A stretch of DNA of 64,000 nucleotides, from NCBI RefSeq assembly GCF_022605725.1, contig NC_065551.1:11594001-11658000 (forward strand). The letters are read 5' to 3'. Position numbers and translations under genes: made by a program. Source of the stretch: Anthonomus grandis grandis (lineage: Eukaryota > Arthropoda > Insecta > Coleoptera > Curculionidae). Every line of letters begins with the position of its first letter. Position 1 is the stretch's first letter. This document shows positions 9,948-22,143 of the stretch, one piece after another. The notes beneath the pieces are model-generated. The model was given only the letters and a program-made list of their open reading frames with translations, was not told the DNA's origin and searched no databases.

Positions 9948-12900
9948 CCGGCCGGGGCGCATATTCATTTTCTGCCAACGTAATAGACCCTTCGGCTGAA
10001 GTCGCAAATATTCGAGCCTACCGTTTGCAAAATATGATTAAATTGGACTAACGTTGGCAGATTATATTCCATGCCGCCCGAAGTATGCGATAGTTTGTTT
10101 ACATATTATTCAGTTAGAATTTGGCGGTTAATGTTATAGGCTGGTGAAAATAGATTTTTTTGGGTTTTAATTTTCTTTAATGTCTTGCTTTGTTTTCGAG
10201 AAAAAAATCCACCTAAATGCATATCCTCAAACCATAGATAGGCTTATAGAAGAGATGCAAATGTTTAGATGGATAGCCTACTGTATATTACAGAGCGCCA
10301 GCGCTACAAAGTTCCACAAAGATTTCGGAAGCCCAACTTAGATGGCATTAGAGATACGATATACTTTCTGAAATTAGAAAGCTGTGTGAAATTAGGCGCC
10401 TTTTCTCTAGTACTGCAATTAGTGCCTACAACGCACGCTTGCATATAGGTAGAATGTTCATTTGTTGGTCTTTAGTGATTTTTTTATGCCAATTTTTCAA
10501 ATTTTTCAATAAGTTTCTACTTTTTGTTTTCTCTTTTTTTTTTTAATTTTCCAAATTATCATTAGGCTTATTTTTAAATAAAGAATATCTTAAAAAAATG
10601 GTTTCTCTAGAAAATGAAAAAAAAACAGTATATTTATCTCAAGGGTTAGGTATATCATGCTTAAAATACGATTAAATGTATAACTTATGCGATTATTTAC
10701 TCAGAAATTGATATAAGTATTAGGTATTACAACTTATATAATTTCTTACAGAAATGGGTAACCGAATTAGGAGAAATAACAAAAGTTACTTGGCGAGCTA
10801 CGACGCCGACGACTGTTAGAACACCTTTGAAAAAATCTAAAAAAATAACATATTTAGACGCTATTACCATTGTCATTTCAAAGTTAAATAATCGTGTACA
10901 ACAAAGAAGTCTCGTAATATTGACTGTCCTGCCAAGATGAAAATTGTATTAGAAAAGCCTATGGATAATGCAAGTACATGGTCCTGCGTTGTAAATTTTT
11001 ATGAAGAACATAATCACACCATAGAGAGTGGAGTAGCCTTGTTGAAAAGACCTATAGGCAACGAAACAAAAAAATATATTTTTGAACTTTTTGAGAAAGG
11101 ACATACTGCTGCAACTGCCTATCACACATACACTAGTATCAGGATGGAAGAAATAGGCGACACATACGAAAATATTATTTTAGACCGGCATTTTTTCCCG
11201 ACCAAAACTGATTTTTCCAATTTATGGGCTGAACATTTCAAAAAAAACTATGGAAAACGAACTGGAGAAGGCATGCTCCTAACTTTAGAAAATAACTAAA
11301 TGAAAAATAAAAGTACTCTTTCTAAAATTATTCGTAATGGTGATCATTATGCGGTCTGTTTATGCACACCAATAATGCAACGAGCTGGTCAGTACCTTAC
11401 ACAGGCCTCACAAATTTTATTTGTTGATGCATCAGGAAACTGCGACGTGCAAAATCACAAGATTTACTTCTTTTTTGCAACGCAGTCTCCAGCAGGAGGC
11501 ATTCCAGTTAGATGTATCATGTCTAGTAGTCAGAAACAAAAGTTATTTGATGAAGCAGTTGAGAATTTGAAGGCAATCATGCCTCGAAAAATTTCTCCAA
11601 AAATAATATCAACCGATGATGATCTCAGTGAAAGAAGTATTTTAAAAAAACATTGGCCACAGGCAGAGCTTCTGCTTTGTTCTTTTCACGTGTTAAAGGT
11701 AGTATGGAGATGGCTGACTGCATCGAAAAATCTGATCAAAAAAGATGATAGGCAAAAGCTGTACTTTAAGAACATATTGACTTCAACGTCAGAGCAGCAG
11801 GTGAAGTTAAACATAGAACGCTTCTTCAATGAATGCAAGTATCCACAATTGGCTATATACATTCAGAATATGATAGATACGAAAATTCATGCGTGGTGCT
11901 TCTATTATAGACAAACACTAATGACTCGAGACATCTAATCAGACACTAATAATTACGTAGGGGTTATGTTCAGGTTGTTCAAGGACATTCCATTAGAAAG
12001 AACAAAAGCCTTTAATCTAACACAGCTAACAGATTTTGTCATTACGAACTTTGAAACATATTAGAAACAGAGAATACTTAATATAATTCTAAATAGAGAA
12101 CGTCAAAGTAGATTAAGGCATTTATGCCCTGACGAGAAAAACGTTTCCTTGGATAAAATAAAATGTTTAAATGCAACAGAGTATATTGTTCAGAGCTCTT
12201 CAGATTCCGATGTTCACTATTTTGTAGATTATTAATTTAATTAGTAGTTATAAAATTTTTTCATGTTGTTGATGTAGTGAATACGTTGACCATTACCATT
12301 AAAAAAATTATGTATGAAATTGCAACCAATATGAAAACTTCTGCGCAAACATTTGCCCCACTGATTTCGGAAAAATTGAAGAAAATTGATGACGTTGACA
12401 TTAATCCTATCTGTACCCCTCAAACTACCGACATACAAATTATATATGGTATACAAAAAGACGAAGAAGAAAATCTGTTTCAGGAATCTGGAACAATTAT
12501 TAGTGTTAACAATATATCCGAAGAGGGTGTGAAAGACGTCAAGAGAGATTGGAAATCATTTAGTGAAAAAGTAATGGACCATTTGAATAATGACCCAGTT
12601 AATTTTTATCCAGCAATTAAAACGTTTCTGCATAATTCCCAGGTTTACGGTAGAAGTACAGTAGAAGTCTGATTCTTTAATGTCAGGGCTTTACACAGCT
12701 TTCAAATATCAGGGTGTAAATACCAAAAATAGACAATTCGTATCCAGAAAAGGGAAGAAAATTGCTGTGCAGCCAACTTCTGCAAGAAGAAAAACATCAA
12801 TTAGTGGACGCAGAAATTTAACAGCTGGAAGAAAACTAGGATCAGTGTTGGTTAAGAGCAAACTCAAGACATAAATTGCCAACGTCAAGTTGAGATGCTC

Positions 12901-12985
12901 ATAATTTGCCAACGCTTCACGGCTCACGGGACGAATCCAGCCGAAGTCGTATTACGTTGGCAGAATATGAATATGCGGCCGGGGC
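9948..12985 (+). mobile_element. MULE element B with foldback termini
   Basis: The left end at about 9948-10005 (GGGGCGCATATTCATTTTCT then GCCAACGTAAT) and the right end at about 12930-12985 are inverted copies (ATTACGTTGGCAGAATATGA then ATATGCGGCCGGGG). Each end is also a hairpin: a second inverted copy lies at about 10050-10086 on the left, and AATTTGCCAACG lies at 12903 on the right. The transposase relic lies between them. Exact outer limits and a 9-bp target duplication could not be fixed. Confidence 0.65.
10756..12874 (+). pseudogene. MULE transposase B, multiply broken
   Basis: Family landmarks occur in order. WVTELGEITKVTW and an EEHNHT patch (10756-11060) match the N-terminal DNA-binding part. 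ILFVDASGNCD, TDDDLSERS and LLLCSFHVLKVVWRWL (11420-11730) match the DDE core, and the reading shifts through TNNYVG...FRLFKD. The tail KIAVQPTSARRKTSISGR followed by TAGRK (12760-12830) is characteristic of the C-terminus of these SWIM-type MULE proteins. Stops at 11297 and 11936 and frame changes near 10930, 12060, 12240 and 12670 make it non-functional. It is a different family from relic A. The host role is none; it is the remnant of an autonomous copy. Confidence 0.75.
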
Positions 12986-15042
12986 GGTGCTCTGTCGCAG
13001 GCACTGGTACACGCGCGATGTTGCAAAATTTCGCCTCTATGCGGTTTCCTATAAGAAACGAACGAAAACACGATCTGTATAAGTATGTAATAAATTTTAA
13101 AAAACACGCATAGAAAATTCGAAATCAAAAAATTTATTTTCTATTTTTTTATGTTAGCATAATCTTTGGTTTTTTAGCCTCCGGCGAATCATCTACCATA
13201 CCCCTTTTTATTCGTCATTTCATATTTTCACTTACTTGCGGTTCCCAAATTGAAAATCGACGAACTGGCACTGTGTTGCTTACCCATTCGAATATTGTTC
13301 ACATGTTCGAATGTTAATCTCGCGTTCTTAAGACCTAAGGGCGTTTGAATGAACTCGTATACAATTCTCATTTTCCACGGAAAATGTACTTTTTGACATA
13401 TCCTTAGGGTCTATTTCGATCTGGTGGAATTCTGACGCCAAAACAAAGGTTGTCAAGTATTGGCATTTTCCAATTGGATTCGTCGGATATCGGAAAAGTC
13501 TGAGCAAAGTATTATTTCATCTTGTTCTTCGTCATTAAGGTAATTCGATTGGGGTTAATTTGGTTGTCAAAAATTCGTCCTGTTCATATCCATGAACAAC
13601 AGTATTCGGAACTTTAACCTTCTCTTTTTCATGTCCTATTAAAATTACCTCTAAATCCGCAGAATTACATTTTAACTTGAAAACTTTTTAGCTGCGGGAT
13701 TCTATTTCTATTAGGTTTTTATTTTGATTCATGCATATTTTACCACTAGAGCCCATATCTCGGCCATGCTTCTTTTAAGGTCATAGTGAATTAAAGTTTC
13801 TTTATGCACCGAGCTGTTTTACCGTTTTTAAAGTAAAAATTAAGAACTGTATTTTACAAAATGGTGGACACTTTCAACATTTGTAAAGTTTGTTTTTTGT
13901 AAAAGTTTCTGTTCTTGTTTCTTAATTTTGTTTAGGATTATGATGTTTAAATTAAATTATTGTTACAATAACTTCAGAATTTTTAATATTGGCTCCACTG
14001 AAAAAATTGTCTATCAAAAGATTAATACACCAATAATCATGTCAAAACCTATACAATATCTGTGGATTTTTCCCGAAGGATTATTCGATGTTACTTTGGA
14101 TTAGTCCGATGTCTAGAAAACTGTACCAAATAAACAAAAGAAACCCAATAATTATAATTGCAATGTGTATTAGTATTGTAAACGTGTATTAGCCGTTAAA
14201 AATTCTTATTTCAGTAATAATTCGAAAAATTAAAAGGATCGCCGACTGTGATACTTATGTTTTTTTCCAGTAAAGTTAATCTACTTTTCGATTTTGCTAT
14301 CAAAATTATACCATGCCATTTAAATCTTTGTGGACAATCAAAAGTAATAGTTTTTAATTCAAATGACAACTCCTAGTGATTTTACTCATCTTTAACTTTC
14401 GCATACTACTATGGATAAAATATTTAAAAATACTTTACATTTTACTTTTAACCAAGCCCAAATTGAAAAAAATCGGATGTCTTTTAAAAGTTATAGCCAC
14501 TTTCAATACTTTTCAGTACTTTATATGAAGGTCGGTATGCCAATAAGTCTTTGACCAAAATAATATTCCAAGATTTCTAATTGTGACAAAAAATGATCTC
14601 TTAAGATGACATTTTCCGGAGAAAATTAGAGTTGAATTATTGGCCTTTTGATACGCCCTCTAGCGGCCAAATTTCGAACTTAAAAATAATTTCCAAGGTT
14701 TTCTCTTTGCCATTTTTATAATGTCAGAGATGATTGTCGGATTAACAGTTCCTGAGATAGCCGCGATCCGCGTTTTTTTAAATATCCTGTTTACATATAA
14801 TATAAAATTATTTATGTATAATGTACCTACATTGGAATGTTAGGAAAAAAAATTAAATATGCCTAGTTTTTTTTAAACGTTACCACTCAATATGTATATT
14901 GTGCAAGACAGTTAATATATTTTTTTTTAAATTCCTTGTATTTTGATATATCAATATATTGTACTTTATATCTTGAACATATAAAAGAGATTGGCTCTTT
15001 AATGTTAAGTAATCAACAATCGATGAATTTTGAATTCAAATC

Positions 15043-15136
15043 ACGAGACAGTTTTTCCACTGACCAAAACTCTTTATTTTACTCTCGATACGTGTTTCGC
15101 TAACAATGTCTTATTTTATGCCTTTATGTATCCTCG
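15043..15136 (-). repeat. Penelope-like terminal fragment with hammerhead-type half-site
   Basis: The minus strand reads GTTAGCGAAACACGTATCGA. The plus strand GACAGTTTTTCCACTGACC and AAAACTCTTTATTTT match the flank of the Penelope fragment at 52990-53075. GAAACACGTATC is the 3' core expected of the hammerhead motif found in Penelope terminal repeats. No protein-coding part adjoins. Confidence 0.45.
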
Positions 15137-15596
15137 AACGAAGATGTTAAATTGAAAAGTCAAGTCATTGCAATAAAATTTATTATGAATATCTAGAAAG
15201 GTCTCAGAAAGTAGAGCAGGTTTGTTCTTATATTAGTAATATAGGGTAACCAAATGTAGTCTTACATAATGATCACTGGTTTCATACAGTTCCATAATAC
15301 TTGAAAAATAAGGGATAAGAATTGATGAAAATACAAAAAGTGAATTGGAAAAAATTACCAAATTTTTAAAACTTCCTATTTTTATAATTTCATTTTACCG
15401 CATTAAAAAAAACTTCAGCTTTTTCGCTTAATAACTTTGTACTACCCCATATAATATGATTTTTCACTTTTCTTTCGAAAATCAAACTCAAATTTAATAG
15501 TAAAAAACTGCGTATAGGAAAAAATCACAATTTTTTTACGACTTGCAAACGCAATATATTATATAAAGGTTTCCGCGTGTAATCTAAAAATATAAT

Positions 15597-15660
15597 ATAC
15601 AGGATGTCCCATTTAAATTAATGAAGTTAACAGCTACGTCCGTTATAACCGAAAGTGTCA
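15597..15660. repeat. Solo terminus related to the 22144-23664 palindrome
   Basis: TACAGGATGTCCCATTTAAA followed by TTAATGAAGTTAACAGCTAC is a diverged copy of the inner terminus of the palindrome (CAGGGTGTTCCATTTAAAAT at about 22330, inverted, and 23478). Confidence 0.5.
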
Positions 15661-16112
15661 ATGATAGCTTTGTGTCCATCAATGCACTTACCAGAGAACC
15701 ACCCTACTGAATATAGACACTTATGTATACCGAGTGTCAACGTCAACGATATTACTAACCAGAAGAGTAAATAAATTTAGTAATAATTTATGGCTAATTT
15801 GAGGATTATTTTGACATATTGAACAATTGATTGCCACTTTCGGTTTAACTGGAGCGATATTGAGTTGCTTTTTTAAATAGCATTACTACACTTACATACT
15901 CTTGAGTTTTTGAATTCTTGGAACAAATCGAAGTAAGAGATGGTACTAAATAATAGAGAATTTAAATCTGATTAAAGCTTAAATTATTTTTCGTTTAAAC
16001 TTATTTGATAACTGTAAAAAAAAATTTACTGCCGCTATAACCGGAAATATAATAAAAGACGATATTTAAAGCACTTTTTCAAACAAACTTTTTAAAAACC
16101 GCGTAATATTAA

Positions 16113-16410
16113 TGTTATAAGCAGAAATAGGAGCCTAAGTTTGATGTGCGTGACATCATCGGCTGTTCCATTGCCGCCGGTATGATTAATAATAAACAAT
16201 ATTGTGCTGATCCATAGTAAAGAATAAGTGTTATTTAAGCAGATTTAGGTTTATGTGTGAGATCGCTTACGTGTTAGATATTATTATTAATTCGACCGTT
16301 TTCGTTCAGAGAGTTAAGTTGACTTTTGTATCCCTACATTATAAAATAAAAACTTTTAAATAAAATATAATATATCATTATAAACTATATAAAAACCGTG
16401 TTTTTATAAT
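16113..16410 (+). repeat. Gypsy-1 5' LTR
   Basis: 298 bp, starting TGTTATAAGC and ending TTTTTATAAT. It is followed by ATCAGAAGTGGGATACC, where a primer-binding site is expected; the Gypsy-2 element also has ATCAGAAGTGG here. Confidence 0.9.
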
Positions 16411-16518
16411 ATCAGAAGTGGGATACCGCGTTTCGTGCGCCTTAAAGACCGCGTTTTAGTAGTTTTGTTGTGTTATTTTGTTGTTCTTTGTTCGTGGTAG
16501 TGTGACGTATTAACAATT

Positions 16519-17253
16519 ATGTCTTTGGAACAAGAACATGAAGAGCCGCCGGAAATGCTGTATCAGCGTCTTTTGGAAGAGCAGATTTCACGGCGAATTA
16601 ATGGGGCAATTCGACGCTCAACGGAAACTTCATCCCTTGGTGGTCAAGGTTTTGAGGCTGCCGCGTCTACATCTAGGTCAGCTCCAACGCTCGTGACAGG
16701 TGACATTTTACCTCGTTTTGACCCAGACCAGAAAACACTTACAGTAGCCTCCTGGTTACAAAAAATTGAACAGCTGGGAACTTTGCATAAGTGGACCGAA
16801 TACGAAAAGTCTTGCTACTTACAAAATAAATTAGCTGGTTCTGCTAGAGATTGGTACAATCGCCTGGAAGATTACGACAAAACTTGGAGTGAATGGAAAA
16901 CAGCACTTACCCAAGCTTTTCCACGGCACACAGATTATGCCATACTTCTGGAAGAACTTGTAGCTCGTCGAAAACTGTCCGATGAGTCGATGACGCACTA
17001 TTATCACGCAAAATTTTCCTTAGCTCAACAGTGTCGTCTGGAAAATGATGGCATTATTTCTTGTGTTATTAGGGGGCTACCTATAGAATTGCAAGCTAAT
17101 GCACGGGCTTTTCAATGTACAACCCCAGATGAATTGTATGCGGGCTTCATAGCACCCATGGATAACTATCAAACTCCTGCCTCTAGCCATGCCAAAGTGC
17201 CCCGACTTTCTCTCGAGCTGCAGAATAATTGGTTTCATCGATACGGGAAGTGA
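16519..17253 (+). pseudogene. Gypsy-1 Gag, truncated
   Basis: 244-codon frame starting at the first ATG after the LTR. Residues 80-200 hold a typical Ty3/Gypsy Gag core (WLQKIEQL, ...YLQNKLAGSARDWY, ...WKTALTQAFP). The CCHC zinc knuckle expected before protease is absent, and the frame changes at about 17200-17250 into the protease frame. I infer an internal deletion joining Gag directly to protease. Gag normally forms the particle and packages the RNA; without the knuckle, packaging should fail. Confidence 0.75.
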
Positions 17254-20200
17254 AGTTAATGTCATAACTGCTGAAATTGCCTCGAAACTTAATCTTTCCA
17301 TTACCAAGGAAAATAATGTTCTAAAGGGTTTCGGAGGCAGATATGTGTATTGCGATACCGTTGCAAATTTTTCGGTGGTTATCGATGGACTCACAATTGA
17401 GACACGTGCCGTAATTTCGGAAATCTTTCTTAATGGCATTGACTTTCTTATCGGGCAACCAGTGATTAATAAAAAAGGAATATCGTTAGTGATTAAGAAC
17501 GGTACTCCTCAATTCGTTGACGACTTGTGTACCTTTTTGGAAAACATTACTTTGGACGAAACGAAACAACGGCCAAAAGTGTTACTGAGTGAAGATGTAA
17601 CAATAAACGCGGGTTGCACAAAAGTGTCTATTGTGGTGTCGGGCATTCCGGATGGAAAAAGTGTTTACCAGGAAGCACAATGTTATCCCTTGGGCGTGTT
17701 AGGTGAATCGATTGTTCAAACTCCTGCTAGCATTCATTCAACACCAACATCAAAGTTACTTATTTCCAACATGGGTCACCAGGCGGTAGCTTTTAGAAAG
17801 GGTCAGCTGTTGGCACGTGCAGAGGAGTGTTTAGAAGTGGACGGCCAAGAAAAAATTTCTTTTTCGGTGAGTCACTCAAAAACTAATTTTTCTTTGAATT
17901 TGAATGAAATTGATATTGATCAGTCGCTAGAGTCAGAAACAGTAAATAAGTTACAAGAAATTTTATTAAGGAGACAACATTGTTTTGCAAACACTACCAA
18001 GCAATTGGGAGTGGTAAAAGATGTTGAAATGTCTATAATTTTAAAAGACCCAAAGCCCGTATGTTATAAGCCATATAGATTGCCTTTTAAAGAAAGAGAA
18101 GTTTTGCGAGACAAAATTAAAGATTTATTAGAAGCCGGAATAGTTCGTGAATCAAGTTCAGAATTTGCAAGCCCTGTAGTTTTAATTCTTAAAAAAAGAC
18201 GGCGATTACCGCTTGTGTGTTGATTACCGTGCATTAAATAAACAAACATTAAAAGATGTTTATCCTATGCCGAATATCGAAGAACAGTTAAATTGTTTAT
18301 CTAATAAAAAATATTTTACGAGCTTAGACTGCAATCAAGGTTTTCATCAAATTCCTATTGCACCCGAGTCGATACCCAAAACCGCATTTATAACTACCGA
18401 GGGTCATTATGAGTATTTACGAACTCCTTTCGGTCTAACAAACTCGCCTTCTGTCTTTCAACGTATCATAAATAAAATTATTACCAGTTTAGAAATTAAT
18501 AACATTCTTGTTTACATGGACGACATTTTAATTGCTTCTGCCACAACATCTGAGGGTTTAGCTTTGTTAGAATTAGTATTAAAGCGTTTGGATGAGTCTG
18601 GACTTAAACTTAATATAAGAAAATGTTCATTTTTAAAATCACAGGTAGAATATCTTGGCCATACGATAAATTCTGCTGGGATAGCACCGGGAAGTCGAAA
18701 AACGGATGCGGTTAAAAATTTTAAAGAACCTAAAAATGTCCATGAAATTCGCCAGTTTTTAGGATTAGCAGGATATTTTCGAAAATTTATTCAAAATTTT
18801 GCAATAATTGCTGGTCCATTAACACAATTAACAAAGAAAAATGTAAAATGGGAATGGGGTTCATCACAGCAAAACGCTTTTGATTTATTAAAACATAAAC
18901 TTTTAAGTAAACATATTTTGGCACCTTTTAATGAAAAATTAGAAACGGAAGTTCACACCGATGCGAGTAGTAAAGGTTTGGGCGGTATTTTATTACAAAA
19001 AAGAAACAAATGGAAATAAACAACCTGTCGCTTATTTTAGTAGGGTTACGAGTACCGCCGAAAAAGTTTATCATAGTCATGAATTGGAAACACTGGCTGT
19101 TATTGAGTCATTAAAACGGTTTCGTGTTTATTTGTTGGGTGTGCATTTTAAAATAATAACTGATTGTAGTGCGGTTCGGTATACTTTTAATAAACGCGAC
19201 CTTGTCCCTCGAAACGCTCGATGGTGGCTGTAGATTCAGAATTTTGATTTTGAAATATGTCATCAACCGGGAAAGAATATGAGTCATGTGGACGCGCTTA
19301 GTCGGAACGCAATAACTGCAGACGTAAGCATTGATATTTCCCAAATTTCTAATATTGATGATTGGTTTTTGACCTTGCAACTTCAGGATAATGCGTTACA
19401 AATTATTATTAATCAATTAAATAGTGGCGAAAAAAATGATTTGCAAAAGGAGTATGTTATTAAAAATAATTTATATCGTAAGACTTCTGCAGGTGAACGA
19501 TTAGTAGTTCCTAAGTCAGGTCGTTGGCAAATTATGATTAAGTATCATGACGATATTGGTCATCCTGGTCTTAAAAAATGCGAAACGTTAATAAAAAATA
19601 AATTTTGGTTTGCAGGAATGACTAGATTTATTAAAAAATATGTTTGTGCTTGCATAAAATCTGCATATAATAAGGGAAATTTTGGAAAACCTGAAGGTGA
19701 ATTACATCCTATAAATAAGTCAAATGTTCCTATGGAGACAGTTCACATAGATCATGTTGGTCCTTTTCCAAAAAGTTCATCCGGTTTTATGTATATACTT
19801 ACAATTATTGATTCATTTACAAAATATTTTATAGTTATGCCATGTAAAACGTTGGGGTCTAGGGAAACTGTAAGACATTTAAAGCAAGTTTTTGGGATGT
19901 TTCTTGGGTACCCAAAACGTATAATTTCCGATAGAGGCGTTACCTTTACGAGTCATCATTTTGCTGAATTTGTCAATGATAAGCAGATTGAACATATTTT
20001 AAATGCAGTTAGTACACCTCGTGCCAATGGACAAATAGAGCGATATCATAGGACATTTTTAAATGCCTTAAAACCTTCTGTTGATAATGACAAATACTGG
20101 GATGAGAAAATTGTTGAAGTTGTTTGGGGTATAAATAATACGATAAATTCCAGCACGAATTGTACTGCATTTGAGTTAATGTTTAATCACAAGGGGAAAA

Positions 20201-20613
20201 TATTGCAGAATTTAGAAAGTGACATGTCAGAAAATACTGATGTTAGAATAAGAAGGCAGGCAGCTGCTGTAGCAATGGAAAAGATCGCTCGTCAGATGAA
20301 GGATGTTTATGATAAAAAGCATAAGCCTCCTCGAAAATATGCGAAAGGTAACCTTGTGTTATGGAAAGATGCAAATTGTTGTAGTCAAACCGGTATAAGC
20401 AAGAAACTTGATTCACGATATTCTGGTCCGTATGTTATTGTCAAAGTTTTGGAAAATGATAGATACAAAATTCGAAGTATAAAAGGGCTTAAGGGTTATA
20501 AAAAGTTCGAAACGGTTGTAGCAGGTGATAGCTTACGCCAATATTATAGTATGCCGGGTGCATCTAGTAATGACTCTAGTTCTGATGACGAAATAACTAT
20601 AAACGACGAATAG
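17189..20613 (+). pseudogene. Gypsy-1 Pol (PR-RT-RNaseH-IN), three lesions
   Basis: The protease active site FIDTGSEVNVI lies at about 17230. RT runs from about 17990 to 18700, with CVDYRALNKQTLKDVYPMP and the catalytic YMDDIL. RNase H is at about 18950-19200 (VHTDASSKG, DCSAVRYTF). Integrase has the HHCC region near 19545-19660 and the D, D, E blocks HIDHVGPF, SDRGVTFTS and NGQIERYHR. One-base changes in A-runs at about 18190 and 19005, plus a TAG in place of an expected CAG at 19231, break the frame. One zinc-binding cysteine reads CIKS instead of CxxC. The last frame (19279-20613) is open for 444 codons. Confidence 0.85.
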
Positions 20614-21159
20614 AATAATAGTAAAGTTATGTTTAAGTATGTATTTGTGTAATGTGTAAAAAAAAATAATAAATTGTATTTTAAACTGGAAAATGTGATG
20701 ACTTAGACAGTATCAAGCATGGAGGAATATACGAGTATATATGTATAAAGTATAAATAGGCAGGTTTCTGCTGATGGTCGGTCAAAATACTTAAAGAGAG
20801 GTTTTAGAAATTATGAGCAGCATTCTGCCGAAAGTTATGTCATCATATTTATTATGTTGAGAAAATACGATGATATGGTCACTTAAGCTTGCATGTTTGT
20901 TTACGTTGGCGGTGCGTATTCTGGCCAAATACGAGGCGGTCAGCGTGTGCAATCATGTATGCGGGTGTGATGGAATTTTGACCTGTTTATTGAAATGTAT
21001 GGTGGTAATATACGTAGTCCTAAAGATAAATGCAAAGTGTTGCATTGTTCCATGTTTGATGAAGTCTGAGAAATCCTGAATATTAGTTGTGATACCTCAA
21101 AGAATTATTGGTTTCCAGGGTAATGTTCCCGAGGACGTGAACTAAACAGGATGGCCGAT

Positions 21160-21455
21160 TGTTATAAGCAGAAATAGGAGCCTAAGTTTGATGTGCGTGA
21201 CATCATCGGCTGTTCCATTGCCGCCGGTATGAATAATAATAAACAATATTGTGCTGATCCATAGTAAAGAATAAGTGTTATTAGCAGATTTAGGTTTATG
21301 TGTGAGATCGCTTACGTGTTAGATATTATTATTAATTCGACCGTTCTCGTTCAGAGAGTTAAGTTGACTTTTGTATCCCTACATTATAAAATAAAAACTT
21401 TTAAATAAAATATAATATATCATTATAAACTATATAAAAACCGTGTTTTTATAAT
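21160..21455 (+). repeat. Gypsy-1 3' LTR
   Basis: 296 bp. It differs from the 5' LTR by about two substitutions and one 2-bp deletion, judged by eye. It is preceded by AACAGGATGGCCGAT, the likely second-strand priming region; CAGGATGGCCG also precedes the 3' LTR of Gypsy-2. Confidence 0.9.
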
Positions 21456-21460
21456 ATTAA

Positions 21461-22143
21461 TATTCTCGTAATTAAAAAATTTCTTATATCTTCAATACTT
21501 TTCGAGATATCTGCCATAAAAGCAAATGACGCGGCGATATCATAGGAGCCTTCTAACCACAAAATATTAAAATCCACATTTTTTTTGCGGAGTTATTGCT
21601 TGGCTATTAATATCGTTGATACCCGATATGTACTAATCTTGGTATTGTTAGTAGATAAGAAATAAATAAGAATACTAAAGGACTGTGAACAAAGCAAATA
21701 ATGTGTCCAAACATTAAATTTTTAAAATAGAGCTAAGACATTTTAGAATAAGATAGGCCTTTATGATTCAACAACTTTCTTCTTCTCTATTCCCTCATCA
21801 TCTTGTTCTATATTTGCAGTTATTCTTCATTTGTAGGCAATGAGACCCGAACAAAAAATTGAAGGCATATTGTTCTACCGGGGTCTGATTTAAGGCCTAA
21901 TAAAATAATAAATGATTGATAAATTGATTATATAGCTTGCTAAGAAACGAAACAGTATCGTCATAAAATAAAGGCACTCTCGGATGGACATTTTGACGCC
22001 TCCATAAGTCAAAAGGCACCACACTTTTTTCTAACTATGTTACATGTTTTAGAATTTGAAGATTGTCATTCCTCAGAAATGAAGAAAATATTTAAGGCTC
22101 CAAACGTTTAATAGGTTGCAATAGATGATAATAGGTCAAACTA
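21461..22143. other. Gene-free stretch
   Basis: No coding or repeat signal was recognised between the Gypsy-1 target duplication and the palindrome. Confidence 0.4.

Larger units (their letters stand above)
12986..16107. other. Gene-free, repeat-derived stretch
   Basis: No gene was recognised. A Penelope-type fragment (15043-15136) and a terminus (15597-15660) shared with the palindrome at 22144 are the only repeats I could name. The rest has frequent stops in all frames. Confidence 0.4.
16113..21455 (+). mobile_element. Gypsy-1: LTR retrotransposon (Ty3/Gypsy), full length but defective
   Basis: Two near-identical LTRs (16113-16410 and 21160-21455) flank gag-pol. The 5-bp target duplication ATTAA stands at 16108-16112 and 21456-21460. 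Domain order is Gag, protease, reverse transcriptase, RNase H, integrase, which is Ty3/Gypsy order; no envelope ORF follows integrase. The LTRs differ at only a few positions, so insertion is recent, yet pol carries two frameshifts and a nonsense codon. A third, solo copy of the LTR lies at 61363-61660. Confidence 0.9.
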
